Shown here: one piece after another, positions 7,884 through 16,196 of the stretch
Position numbering within the stretch: the first letter of the stretch is position 1
Layout of the letters: the number at the start of each line of letters is the position of its first letter
NCBI GenBank assembly: GCA_964544295.1
Contig: CAZJBJ010000002.1
Coordinates: 1-64,000 of the forward strand
Direction: 5' to 3'
Source of the DNA: JAENVU01 sp964544295
Lineage (GTDB): Bacteria > Actinomycetota > Acidimicrobiia > IMCC26256 > JAENVU01
Length of the DNA: 64,000 nucleotides
The notes under the pieces: model-generated
Told to the model about the DNA's origin: nothing
The model's input: only the letters and a program-made list of their open reading frames with translations
The model's database searches: none
Translations under genes and position numbers: made by a program

Positions 7884-9595
7884 CGGCGCAGCATACGGGC
7901 GGCACGCGTGTCGACCGCCGGGAACCGTGACGGCCGTGCGCCCTCGGCGTGGGTCACGGCGTTCCACGCTGCGGCGGCGACGGCGGCGAACACCGCGTCG
8001 GAACCACCGGCGAGTGCGGGTCCGCCACCATCCACGATCTCGACCTGGACCGGTGGCATCGATTTCGGTCGGACGATGCCGAACGATCGGATCGTGAGGT
8101 CGAGGATCTCCCCCGTCTCGGGATCGACCGCGAGACCCTCGGTGAGCACCCAACCCAGCGCCATGTGCGCGGCACCGATCGCGTAGGAGCGCAGCACCGT
8201 GCCGTCGAGCGGATCGCCCGCGTCGACACGCACGTCGATCCCGGTCACGCCACCGGAGGTGTCATCCATCGCCACCCGGGCACCGGCCCGCGCGCCCGAA
8301 GGCGCGACCGCGAGGGTGTCGAGCAGGACCGCGCGGCTGCGGGGATCGCTGACGAGTTCGGCACGGTCCCGGCCGGCCGCGTCGATCGCGCCCTCGCAGA
8401 GGACGGTCAGTTCGGCCAGTCCGGTCGCGCGCAGCGTGCTCGACACTGCGGGACCGGCCACCGGAGTCGAGACCCATTCCACGTCCATGGCGAGACCCTC
8501 ATACGGCGAAGCTGCAGTCGGCGCCGCACCCGGTCCGGTGCCGCGCACCACGATCCGGCCCGCCTCCGCCACCGCGATCGCCGCGATCGGCGGTCGCTTC
8601 GGGCCGAGCCGAACGACGTCCTCGCGGGCGAACACGGTCCGCACCGTGCGCCCGAAGTGATCCGCGAGTTCACGCGCGGCGCGCGTCACCGGCGAGTCCA
8701 CCTTGCCGCCGAACGCGCCACCGTTGGCCAGAGGATCCGCCGGCTCGCCGCCGGGATCGCACCAGCTCGCGTCGGGCTCGAGGTACGCCGGTTCGACCCA
8801 GCTCGTCGCGAGGGCGACGCCACCGACCGGAGGGTCCGGGACCGGCAGCGGTGGCAGGTCCGCCACCGTCGATCGGCGGCCTTGCACCTTGCCCGCGATC
8901 CTGCGGGCGTCAGCCAGGGTCTCACCCACCACCCACGCGATCCCTCCGGCCTGGACCGCCTCCGCGTCGCTCGCGGGCGGGCGCGGCACCGCGACGAGCG
9001 CGTCGCGCGGTGCGGTGTCGTCCGCGAAGCCGGCGTCGCCGAGCGGGGTATCGCGGCCGACGTGTTGCGCCGACCCGCCTTCGAGCTCGGCGCGCCGGGC
9101 CGCCGCATCGAGATCCCGCGCAGCCAGGGTGAGTGCGCGGTCCCCGTCACGCGCGACCGCGACCGCTTCGCAGATCGTCTGCCAGCCGGTGCACCGGCAG
9201 AGGTGCGCGGCGAGGGCCCGTTCGAGGTCGGCCGGTGCGGTCTTGCCCTTCGCATCGAGCGCGGCCACTCGCACGATCATGCCGGGCGTGCAGAAGCCAC
9301 ACTGCGACCCTCCGGTCGCGACGAACGCGTCGGCGAACGACGTCGCCACACCCGGTCCGAGTCCGGCGAGGGTGGTGACCGATCGACCGGCGACGCGCAC
9401 CGCCGGAGTGACGCACGCGACGCGCGCGTCGCCGTCGACGAGCACCGTGCAACAGCCACACTGGCCCTGGGGCGCGCAACCGTCCTTGACCGAGGTGATC
9501 GACAACCGTTCGCGCAGAACGGTCAGCAGGGTCTCGTTGTCGTCGATCTCGACTTCGACGGGCGCGCCGTCGAGGTCGAATCCGAGAATGGTCAG
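7880..9595 (-). CDS. Shortened 2Fe-2S / molybdenum-hydroxylase fusion protein
   Basis: About 571 residues. The first ~165 are a complete xanthine-dehydrogenase-type small subunit: CAPQGQCGCC with a later cysteine for the plant-type 2Fe-2S cluster, then QCGFCTPGM and CRCTGW for the second cluster. The remaining ~400 residues look like a compressed large subunit: a hammerhead-like part (FADDTAPRDALVAV, VVGETLADARRIAG), then NGGAFGGK, EREDV-like FAREDV and a C-terminal GAAHMALGWVLTEGLAVDP. Normal large subunits have ~750 residues, so big internal pieces are missing, and the GVGE catalytic glutamate region reads GGGPALAGG. The start appears to be CTG at 9595, overlapping the erpA stop as CTGA; no ATG or GTG fits. 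Function is uncertain. Confidence 0.7.
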   Translation of the reverse strand: MTILGFDLDGAPVEVEIDDNETLLTVLRERLSITSVKDGCAPQGQCGCCTVLVDGDARVACVTPAVRVAGRSVTTLAGLGPGVATSFADAFVATGGSQCGFCTPGMIVRVAALDAKGKTAPADLERALAAHLCRCTGWQTICEAVAVARDGDRALTLAARDLDAAARRAELEGGSAQHVGRDTPLGDAGFADDTAPRDALVAVPRPPASDAEAVQAGGIAWVVGETLADARRIAGKVQGRRSTVADLPPLPVPDPPVGGVALATSWVEPAYLEPDASWCDPGGEPADPLANGGAFGGKVDSPVTRAARELADHFGRTVRTVFAREDVVRLGPKRPPIAAIAVAEAGRIVVRGTGPGAAPTAASPYEGLAMDVEWVSTPVAGPAVSSTLRATGLAELTVLCEGAIDAAGRDRAELVSDPRSRAVLLDTLAVAPSGARAGARVAMDDTSGGVTGIDVRVDAGDPLDGTVLRSYAIGAAHMALGWVLTEGLAVDPETGEILDLTIRSFGIVRPKSMPPVQVEIVDGGGPALAGGSDAVFAAVAAAAWNAVTHAEGARPSRFPAVDTRAARMLRR

Positions 9596-9945
9596 CTGAA
9601 CGACTGGCCGCAGCCGCAGGTGCGCTCGGCGTTCGGGTTGGTGATGTGGAACCCGGACCCCTGGAGACCGTCGCGGTAGTCGAGCTGGCCGCCACCGAGG
9701 TGGTTCATCGACGCCGGGTCGATCACGACCTGCACGCCACCCTGCTCGGACTTGACGTCGTCGTCCGCGATGTCGGCGTCGAAGAACATCTCGTAGCTGA
9801 AGCCCGAGCACCCACCGGGACGAACCGCGACCCGCAGGGCCAGGCCCGGCGTGTCTTCGGCCTCGATCAGCGCCTTGACCTTCGCCGCGGCGGCGTCGGT
9901 CAGGAGGAACTGGGTCCGGGCATCGCTGACGGTGAACATGCTCAT
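9592..9945 (-). CDS. erpA: ErpA/HesB-type A-type Fe-S carrier
   Basis: A 117-residue A-type iron-sulfur carrier that passes clusters from the assembly machinery to target apoproteins. The three ligand cysteines are visible in GGCSGFSYEM and in the C-terminal TCGCGQSF. ATG at 9945 is preceded by GGAG at good spacing. It sits directly upstream of, and overlaps, a gene for a protein with two 2Fe-2S clusters, and downstream of a SufR-like regulator, which fits an Fe-S maturation role. The gene symbol is by family; it could equally be called iscA/sufA-like. Confidence 0.88.
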   Translation of the reverse strand: MSMFTVSDARTQFLLTDAAAAKVKALIEAEDTPGLALRVAVRPGGCSGFSYEMFFDADIADDDVKSEQGGVQVVIDPASMNHLGGGQLDYRDGLQGSGFHITNPNAERTCGCGQSFS

Positions 9946-9971
9946 GGTGGCTCCGTGTGTTTCAGGGGCGA

Positions 9972-10622
9972 TCAGGGTAGCGCGACGACCATGTGACAGG
10001 GGTCGGGTTCGTACAACGACGAGAAGGCCTGCACTGTTCCCCGACGACTCTCGGCGACCCCCTCGCACATCCCGCGGTGCAGGCTGCACACCAGTTCCGG
10101 GTAGGCCTCGGCCAGCTCCCGGAAGGGACAGTGGAGGAAATCGATGCGGGTCGCGCCGTCGCGGGTGGCGGCGTCGTCGGCGGCGGGCTCGAACCCGAGT
10201 CGATCCAGTTCGGCGGCCAGGAGGCCGAGGCAGGTCGACTCGGAGGCCCGCTGGGCGGAGTTGGTGCCCCACGCCCGGCCGGTGGCGCGTGCACTCGTGC
10301 CGTCCACCCCCGAGGCCTCGGCCATCGCCGCCAGCAACCCTGCCAGCAACACGTGGGCGGGCGGGTCGAAGCCCATGCCCGGGGCGCCGGGCGCCAGGGA
10401 GTAGCGGTGGCGAGGCCGGCCGACCGTGCCGCGGTGCACCGCCTCGACCTCGATGAGACCGGCCTCCCGCAGGCGTTCCAGATGGAGCCGCACGGTGTTG
10501 GGGTGCAATCCCAGCGTCTCGGCGAGTTCGGACGCCGATCGTGGCGCGGTCGATCCGGCCAGCTCCCGGTAGAGCGAATGGCGGGTCTCGTCGCCGAGGG
10601 CCTTCAGCACCTCGAGTTCCAT
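9972..10622 (-). CDS. SufR-like helix-turn-helix regulator with C-terminal cysteines
   Basis: A 216-residue winged-helix protein. The N-terminal part (LKALGDETRHSLYRELAG, HPNTVRLHLERLREAGLIE) binds DNA. The C-terminal part has conserved cysteines in LHCPF, LVCSLHRGMCEG and DPCHMV, the arrangement seen in SufR-type regulators that hold an Fe-S cluster and repress Fe-S assembly genes. It lies 26 nt upstream of erpA and is divergent from mrp, both Fe-S genes, so autoregulation and cluster sensing are likely but inferred. The ATG at 10622 is chosen because TACGGT lies 6 nt upstream of it, a leaderless promoter arrangement; an in-frame ATG at 10649 is the alternative. Confidence 0.8.
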   Translation of the reverse strand: MELEVLKALGDETRHSLYRELAGSTAPRSASELAETLGLHPNTVRLHLERLREAGLIEVEAVHRGTVGRPRHRYSLAPGAPGMGFDPPAHVLLAGLLAAMAEASGVDGTSARATGRAWGTNSAQRASESTCLGLLAAELDRLGFEPAADDAATRDGATRIDFLHCPFRELAEAYPELVCSLHRGMCEGVAESRRGTVQAFSSLYEPDPCHMVVALP

Positions 10623-10628
10623 GCCTTG

Positions 10629-10634
10629 ACCGTA
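10629..10634 (-). promoter_or_regulatory. -10 element of the SufR-like gene
   Basis: On the minus strand TACGGT is followed by 6 nt and the ATG at 10622. The surrounding 10640-10680 stretch is the most AT-rich part of this divergent gap. Confidence 0.45.
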
Positions 10635-10726
10635 ACGGCGGCCGGGCATATTTTCAAGGTGAACATTGTTTTTATTCGTCCCGGGAGTCGCGGCCGCGTC
10701 CCCGGGCCCCCGATGTCTGGACCCCC

Positions 10727-11932
10727 ATGACCGATCCTGCTCCCCCGTCCCCGCCGGCACCGCCCACGGTCGCCGACGTTCGGGGCATGCTCAGCGGGGT
10801 CATGGACCCCGAGTTGCGGGCGAGCATCGTCGAACTCGGCATGGTGCACGACGTGGCGATCGGTGACGACGGCGTGGTGACCGTCCACATCGCCCTGACG
10901 ACGCTCGGCTGCCCCCTCCAGGCCGAGATCCGGCGCGAGATCCAATCGAAGGTCACCGGATTGCCCGGCATCACCGACGTGAAGGTGCGCTGGGTGGAGA
11001 TGACCCAGGAGCAACGAACGGCCGCGATGCAGCGCGCCCGGCTCAACGCCCGCGAGAACGCACCCGACACGATGATCCCGGCCACGACGCGAGTGCTGAC
11101 CATCTCCAGTGGCAAGGGTGGAGTCGGCAAGAGCTCGGTCACCGTCAACCTCGCGGCGGCGATCGCGGCACGCGGTCTGCGCGTCGGCGTGCTCGATGCC
11201 GACATCTGGGGCTTCAGCGTTCCCCGCATGTTGGGCGTCGAAGGTCGTCTCAGCGGCGAGAACGGCAAGATCACGCCACACGTCCGCGAACTCCCGGGCG
11301 GCGGCGCCCTCGAGATCGTCTCGATGGGCTTCCTCGTCGAGGACGAGTCGACCGCACTCATGTGGCGCGGTCTCATCCTCACCAAGGCGGTCGAGCAGTT
11401 CCTCACCGACGTGCGCTGGGGCGAACTCGACTACCTGCTGGTGGACATGCCGCCGGGCACCGGCGACGTGCAGATGGGTATCGCGCGGATGCTGCCCCAG
11501 GCCGAGATGTTGGTGGTCACCACGCCCGCGCTCGCCGCGCAGAAGGTGGCGACCCGCGTCGCGGACATGGCCCGCCGTTCGTACATGAAGATCGTGGGCG
11601 TCGTCGAGAACATGAGTGAGTTCGTCACGCCCGACGGTCAACGCTTCGCGCTGTTCGGTCGCGGCGGCGGCGCGGCCCTCGCCGCCGAGATCGGCGCACC
11701 CCTCGTCGCGTCCGTGCCCCTCGAGCCCGAGGTCTCCGAAGGTGGGGACACCGGGAACCCCATCGCGGTGGCGGCGCCGCAATCCCCGGCGGGCCTCGCG
11801 TTCAACGAGCTGGCGGCACGCGTCGTCGAAGAACTCCTGCCCCCCGTGGAGATGGCCGGTTGCACCGCCCGCATCTTCGAGCTCGCGGCGGAGAACCTCG
11901 CTCGCATCGATCAGGACCGCGCCGCCAAATAA
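10727..11932 (+). CDS. mrp: Mrp/NBP35-type Fe-S cluster carrier ATPase
   Basis: A 401-residue protein with an N-terminal MIP18/DUF59 domain (~15-95) and a P-loop ATPase domain. The deviant Walker A SSGKGGVGKSS, VLDADIWGFSVP and VDMPPGTGDVQ are intact. It binds and transfers Fe-S clusters. The usual CxxC after VENMS is absent: the protein reads VENMSEFVTPDGQRF, as in some actinobacterial Mrp proteins, so cluster binding may differ. It is divergent from the SufR-like/erpA operon with about 100 nt between starts, suggesting shared control. The ATG at 10727 is placed by the family's N-terminus; no good ribosome site is seen. Confidence 0.9.
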   Translation: MTDPAPPSPPAPPTVADVRGMLSGVMDPELRASIVELGMVHDVAIGDDGVVTVHIALTTLGCPLQAEIRREIQSKVTGLPGITDVKVRWVEMTQEQRTAAMQRARLNARENAPDTMIPATTRVLTISSGKGGVGKSSVTVNLAAAIAARGLRVGVLDADIWGFSVPRMLGVEGRLSGENGKITPHVRELPGGGALEIVSMGFLVEDESTALMWRGLILTKAVEQFLTDVRWGELDYLLVDMPPGTGDVQMGIARMLPQAEMLVVTTPALAAQKVATRVADMARRSYMKIVGVVENMSEFVTPDGQRFALFGRGGGAALAAEIGAPLVASVPLEPEVSEGGDTGNPIAVAAPQSPAGLAFNELAARVVEELLPPVEMAGCTARIFELAAENLARIDQDRAAK

Positions 11933-11934
11933 TT

Positions 11935-11974
11935 TGTCAAGAGTCTTGACACTTCTTTCCGGGGTACCTAAGTT
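11935..11974 (+). promoter_or_regulatory. Palindromic operator and promoter of the dehalogenase operon
   Basis: TGTCAAGAGTCTTGACA (11935-11951) is a perfect 17-nt palindrome. Its right end is TTGACA (11946-11951), a consensus -35 box, followed after exactly 17 nt by TAAGTT (11969-11974) as -10. An operator covering the -35 box of an operon whose second gene is a TetR repressor points to autorepression. Confidence 0.8.
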
Positions 11975-12013
11975 CCCCGGGGTGGACGAGCGTCGCCTGA
12001 CACCACCGCTGAC

Positions 12014-13099
12014 ATGAACTTCGAAGTTCAGCGGGCACACCTCGACGTCGTCCGGATTCGAGACGATCGGCCGACTCCCCTCGAACCCGGCCACGCTCGG
12101 GTTCGTATCGACGCGTTCGCGCTGACGACGAACAACATCACCTACGCCGTATTCGGTGACGCGATGCAGTACTGGAACTTCTTCCCCTCCGAGGAACCTT
12201 CGGTCTGGGGCCGCATCCCGGTCTGGGGCTTCGGTGAGATCGTCGAGAGCACCGTCGACCCGTGCGCAGTCGGCGAACGCGTCTACGGGTACTGGCCGAT
12301 GGCCTCCGAACTCGTCGTCGAACCCGGCCGCAGTGACGACCGGGGCTTCACCGACATGGCGGCGCACCGGGCGCCGATGGCCGGCGCGTACAACCGGTAC
12401 CTGCGGGTCGGTGCGGATCCGATCTACGCGCCCGATCGGGAGGCGCAGCAGATGGTCCTCTATCCGCTGTTCTTCACGTCGTTCCTCATCGACGACTTCT
12501 TCGCCGCCCGGGACGACCTCGACGCCGACCAGATCATCGTCTCGAGCGCATCGAGCAAGACCGCGATCGGTGTGGCGTTCCTCGCTCACGCGCGCGGTCG
12601 GCGGGTGGTCGGCCTCACCTCGGCCCGCAACCACGCCTTCGTGGCGGGGCTCGGCGTCTACGACGAGGTCGTCGACTACGGCGACCCGGACGCCATCTCC
12701 CCGGGCACTTCGGTCTTCGTCGACATGGCCGGGAACCAGGACGTGGTCCGCGCGGTCCACACTCGGGGCGGCGAGACCCTCCGCCACTCCATGGTCGTGG
12801 GCGGGACGCATTGGGATCACACGGCCGCTGCGGTCGACGGCGTGCTCCCGGGCCCGACACCGGAGTTCTTCTTCGCGCCAGGCCAGATCGCGCGTCGCAC
12901 CGAAGAATGGGGGCGCGACGAGTTCGACCGGCGCACTGCGGGCGCGTGGGATGCCTACTCCCGGTGGACCGACGAGTGGATGCGGTTCGAGACGGCCGCC
13001 GGACCGGAGGCAGTCCAGTCGGCCTATGCAACGCTGCTGGCGGGGCGCGCCGACCCGAGCACCGGGTTCATCGCTTCGCTCCCATCCACGAGCTCGTGA
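12014..13099 (+). CDS. DUF2855 family protein (MDR-like)
   Basis: A 361-residue protein resembling the DUF2855 family, which is related in fold to medium-chain dehydrogenases/quinone reductases. LTTNNITYAVFGD, MQYWNFFP, VWGFGEIVES and VGERVYGYWPMASEL form the N-terminal GroES-like part, and the middle SSASSKTAIGVAFLAHARGR fits a nucleotide-binding crossover. The reaction is unknown. It is the first gene of an operon under the palindromic promoter; its stop overlaps the GTG start of the TetR gene as GTGA. A role in processing products of the downstream dehalogenase is possible but not shown by sequence. Confidence 0.85.
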   Translation: MNFEVQRAHLDVVRIRDDRPTPLEPGHARVRIDAFALTTNNITYAVFGDAMQYWNFFPSEEPSVWGRIPVWGFGEIVESTVDPCAVGERVYGYWPMASELVVEPGRSDDRGFTDMAAHRAPMAGAYNRYLRVGADPIYAPDREAQQMVLYPLFFTSFLIDDFFAARDDLDADQIIVSSASSKTAIGVAFLAHARGRRVVGLTSARNHAFVAGLGVYDEVVDYGDPDAISPGTSVFVDMAGNQDVVRAVHTRGGETLRHSMVVGGTHWDHTAAAVDGVLPGPTPEFFFAPGQIARRTEEWGRDEFDRRTAGAWDAYSRWTDEWMRFETAAGPEAVQSAYATLLAGRADPSTGFIASLPSTSS

Positions 13100-13728
13100 A
13101 CGCCGAGCCGCGAGTGACGGCTTCCGCCACGGTCTCACCGGCGGATCCCGCCGACGGCCGGCTGGCCCGCCGCGACCGCAACCGGACTGCGGTCCTCGAA
13201 GCGATGATCGAGATGTTCTCCGAGGGTGATGTCGAGCCCACACCGGAGGCGGTCGCTCAGCGCGTCGGCATCTCCCCCCGATCGGTCTACCGGTACTTCG
13301 ACGATCGGGAGTCCCTCGTGCGCGCCGCGATCGATCACCAGCTCGCCGCGGTCTGGCATCTGTACGTGATCCCGAAGATCGGCGAAGGACCGCTCGCCGA
13401 ACGCATCGATCGATTCGTGCGCTGCCGCGTTCGCCTCTACGAAGCCGTCAGCTCGACCGCACGCGCATCGAGGGTGCGGCTCAACACCGACGACATCGTG
13501 CGCGAGCAAGTTGAACTCACCCGCCGGGCGCTTCGGGAACAGATCGAGCAGCAGTTCGCGCCCGAACTCGCGAACTTCGGCCCGTCGGTCCGCCGCGCCC
13601 GAGTCGCCGCCCTGGACGTGCTGTGCGAACTCGAAGCCTTGGACCACTACCGCCTGCACCGCGGTTTCTCGTCGAGCGAGACCGTGGCGATGCTCACCGA
13701 CACGATCCCTCTGCTCCTGACCCTCTGA
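13096..13728 (+). CDS. TetR/AcrR family repressor
   Basis: A 210-residue regulator. The N-terminal helix-turn-helix is clear (VAQRVGISPRSVYRYFDDRE at ~50-70) and the C-terminal half is the variable ligand-binding helical domain. The GTG start overlaps the preceding stop (GTGA), so it is co-translated with the DUF2855 gene. The palindrome over the operon's -35 box is the natural binding site. The inducer is unknown; a substrate of the operon, possibly a halogenated compound, is a reasonable guess. Confidence 0.88.
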   Translation: MNAEPRVTASATVSPADPADGRLARRDRNRTAVLEAMIEMFSEGDVEPTPEAVAQRVGISPRSVYRYFDDRESLVRAAIDHQLAAVWHLYVIPKIGEGPLAERIDRFVRCRVRLYEAVSSTARASRVRLNTDDIVREQVELTRRALREQIEQQFAPELANFGPSVRRARVAALDVLCELEALDHYRLHRGFSSSETVAMLTDTIPLLLTL

Positions 13729-13754
13729 GCCGCACCACGATCGAAAGGACTCGC

Positions 13755-14480
13755 ATGGCCGGCACCGCGAAACCTGCATACGGCACCCCGAACTGGGAGA
13801 TGATCCAGCGGTGGTTCGCCCTCGACCCGGCGGACGACGGGCCCTTCTGGGCGCTCAACCTCATGAAGTACCACGAGGTGGCCCAGTACTCCGACCCCTC
13901 CGCGCCCGCGGTGAGCGGAAAATCGGCCGACGACGCGTACGCACCCCGCGGTCCGCTCGCGGCGGTCGGCGCTCGCATCGCGTTCTTCGGCGACGTCCTC
14001 GACCAGCACGGCGGTACACCCGCCTGGGACCGTATCGCCATCGTGCGGTATCCGACCCGCGCCGCATTCTTCGAAATGCAACAGCGCGACGACTTCAAGG
14101 ACCAACACGTCCACAAAGAGGCTGGGATGGAATTCACGATCGTGATGTCGTGCCTGCCGCGCGCCGCCGGGCCCGCGACCGACACCGAGCCGGACTCCTG
14201 GGTGTTGACGGTCGAGCGCGGCGCGGATCTCCATTGCGGTCCGCTGCCGGATGGCGTGTCACTCGTCGCCGACTTCGACGTCGAAGGGGTCATCGTCGGC
14301 GACGAGCGCTCATTCGACCGGGCGCAGTTTCTTCGAGCCGACAGTGACACCGCGATCGCCGCGATCGCCGACCTCTGTGGTCAGGCCGAGGACGCGTGCG
14401 TGATCGTCGTCGACCGGGCGATGGACCACCTCGTCGAGTCGATCGAATCTGCCCACACCGACACCACACCGAGGGGCTGA
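13755..14480 (+). CDS. DUF1330-like dimeric alpha/beta-barrel protein
   Basis: A 241-residue protein whose first ~145 residues resemble small dimeric ferredoxin-like (DUF1330) proteins: PFWALNLMKYHEVAQY, then an intervening loop and RIAIVRYPTRAAFFEMQQRDDF. The C-terminal ~95 residues match nothing I recognise. It lies 26 nt after the TetR gene with GAAAGGA before the ATG, and 5 nt before the dehalogenase start, so it belongs to the operon. Such folds often bind small hydrophobic ligands; no catalytic residues are apparent. Confidence 0.7.
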   Translation: MAGTAKPAYGTPNWEMIQRWFALDPADDGPFWALNLMKYHEVAQYSDPSAPAVSGKSADDAYAPRGPLAAVGARIAFFGDVLDQHGGTPAWDRIAIVRYPTRAAFFEMQQRDDFKDQHVHKEAGMEFTIVMSCLPRAAGPATDTEPDSWVLTVERGADLHCGPLPDGVSLVADFDVEGVIVGDERSFDRAQFLRADSDTAIAAIADLCGQAEDACVIVVDRAMDHLVESIESAHTDTTPRG

Positions 14481-14485
14481 TCCTG

Positions 14486-15403
14486 ATGGACGTCTTGCGG
14501 ACCCCCGACGAACGCTTCGCCGATCTCGAGGACTATGACTTCGTACCGCACTACCGCGAGGTGACCGCGGCGGACGGCACCCGGCTGCGGTTCCACTTCG
14601 TCGACGAGGGACCGCGCGACTCGGCACCCGTGCTCCTGCTCCACGGGAACCCGACGTGGTCGTATCTCCACCGTCACATGATCCGTGGATTGGTGGTGCG
14701 CGGCCATCGGGTCGTCGCCCTCGATCTCATGGGCATGGGCCGCTCGGACAAACCGACGGAACGATCCGCGTACACACTCGCGACGCACGTGGACTGGATG
14801 AGCCAGTGGTTGGCCGCCGAGGACCTCACGGACATCACCCTCTACTGCCAGGACTGGGGCGGCCTCACCGGCCTGCACCTGCTCCCCCGCTTCCCCGACC
14901 GGTTCGCGCGCGTCATCGCGTCGAACACCGGTCTGCCCACGGGGGAAGGCGCGAACGCCTTCATGGAGCAGTGGCTGGAATTCAGCCAGAGTGTCGATGA
15001 GCTGCCGATCAGCGCACTGGTGGCCAACGGCACCACGCGTGCGCTCACCCCCGGCGAACGGGCCGCGTACGACGCACCCTTTCCCGACGGGACCTACCAG
15101 ACGAGCCCGATCCACTTCCCGATGCTGATCCCGATCCAGCCCGACAACCCCGGCGTCCCGATGTGCGAGGCGACCTGGGCGTTCCTCGGGACCTGGACCA
15201 AGCCGTTCCTCACCGTGTTCGGATCCGAGGATCCGGTGTCGTACAAGCCCGGCGCGCACCGGAAGTTCCAGCGCGTCGTTCCGGGCGCGGCCGACCAGGA
15301 CCACCAGGTCATCGACGGCGCCAACCACTTCATCCAGGAAGAAATCCCTGACCGACTCGTCGAGATCATCGACGCCTTCACCCACCAAGGACATTCCGCA
15401 TGA
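14486..15403 (+). CDS. Haloalkane dehalogenase, class HLD-I
   Basis: A 305-residue alpha/beta hydrolase that should replace halogen by hydroxyl on haloalkanes. The key residues are all visible: HGNPTWSY (oxyanion region), nucleophile Asp123 in CQDWGG with halide-binding Trp124, a second candidate halide Trp163, acid Asp249 in GSEDPV and His281 in GANHF. These positions are within about ten residues of those of Xanthobacter DhlA (124, 125, 175, 260, 289), which supports HLD-I. A few epoxide hydrolases share the fold but lack this Asp-Trp pair and HLD-I acid position. The stop overlaps the next start as ATGA. Exact substrates cannot be told. Confidence 0.88.
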   Translation: MDVLRTPDERFADLEDYDFVPHYREVTAADGTRLRFHFVDEGPRDSAPVLLLHGNPTWSYLHRHMIRGLVVRGHRVVALDLMGMGRSDKPTERSAYTLATHVDWMSQWLAAEDLTDITLYCQDWGGLTGLHLLPRFPDRFARVIASNTGLPTGEGANAFMEQWLEFSQSVDELPISALVANGTTRALTPGERAAYDAPFPDGTYQTSPIHFPMLIPIQPDNPGVPMCEATWAFLGTWTKPFLTVFGSEDPVSYKPGAHRKFQRVVPGAADQDHQVIDGANHFIQEEIPDRLVEIIDAFTHQGHSA

Positions 15404-16164
15404 CCACCACCGCTCGCTCCCACCGTCTGATCCCGACCACCTTCGCGACCCTGGCCGCGGCGCTGATGCTGCTCAGCGGATGCGGATCCGATGCGTCGAC
15501 ACCGAAGGCGATCAAGTCGCCCGACACGACCACGACCACCACCGCTTCGCAGACCGCGACTGACCTGCGCGGCAAGCGGTACTGCGAAGTACTGCTGCTC
15601 CGCCCCGCGACCCCGGGCTTCACCGCCGACGTCTACAACTCGTACCCGATGAACGACTGCCCGGAGGCCGAGTGGAAAGCCCTCGACGCCGGGAGCATCG
15701 CGACCGCCAACGGTGTGCCGATCGCGAGGCTGAACGGCCCCCGGTACTGGCTGATGGACGAGATCCAGAAGACGTCGGAGGAGACGGTCACCGTCGACTT
15801 CGGTGGGATCGAGATGGCCAAGCGGGCGACCGTCGCCGTACCCGACGTCGTGAAGGCCAACACGCCGTACACACCGAATCACGTGAACCGCAAGACCGTG
15901 TTCGGCTTCGACGCCGGAAGCACGGTCTACGAGCTCACCGGACCGGACGGCGCGAAGTACGTGATGCAGTCGTGGAGCCAGCAGAACGATCCGACGCTCG
16001 TCGAGGCCGACCTGGCAGGTCTCGCTGCCCGCCTGCAGCTGCCCGCCGGGTGGAGCTACGCGCCCCGCACGCTCACCGCCCGCCTCCAGGTGGTCACGAC
16101 GACCGAGGACGCGTTCGTGATCCAGGACGATCTCCACAACACCTACTCGCGCGAAACCAACTGA
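15400..16164 (+). CDS. Secreted lipoprotein of the dehalogenase operon
   Basis: A 254-residue protein with a lipoprotein signal (hydrophobic 10-26, LSGC with Cys28) followed by a Thr-rich linker and a domain of about 190 residues that I do not recognise. It has two further cysteines (in RYCEVLL and MNDCPE) that could form a disulfide outside the cell. The start overlaps the dehalogenase stop (ATGA), so it is translationally coupled and probably serves the same pathway, for example binding or delivery of substrate. That role is inferred from context only. Confidence 0.7.
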   Translation: MTTTARSHRLIPTTFATLAAALMLLSGCGSDASTPKAIKSPDTTTTTTASQTATDLRGKRYCEVLLLRPATPGFTADVYNSYPMNDCPEAEWKALDAGSIATANGVPIARLNGPRYWLMDEIQKTSEETVTVDFGGIEMAKRATVAVPDVVKANTPYTPNHVNRKTVFGFDAGSTVYELTGPDGAKYVMQSWSQQNDPTLVEADLAGLAARLQLPAGWSYAPRTLTARLQVVTTTEDAFVIQDDLHNTYSRETN

Positions 16165-16196
16165 CGCCCGCGGTCGGCAGGTCACGGAGGTCCCGG

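Noticed and set aside
10604..13243. An 879-codon minus-strand open frame
   Set aside because: It runs antisense through mrp and the DUF2855 gene, both of which have clear family motifs; composition is typical of a shadow.
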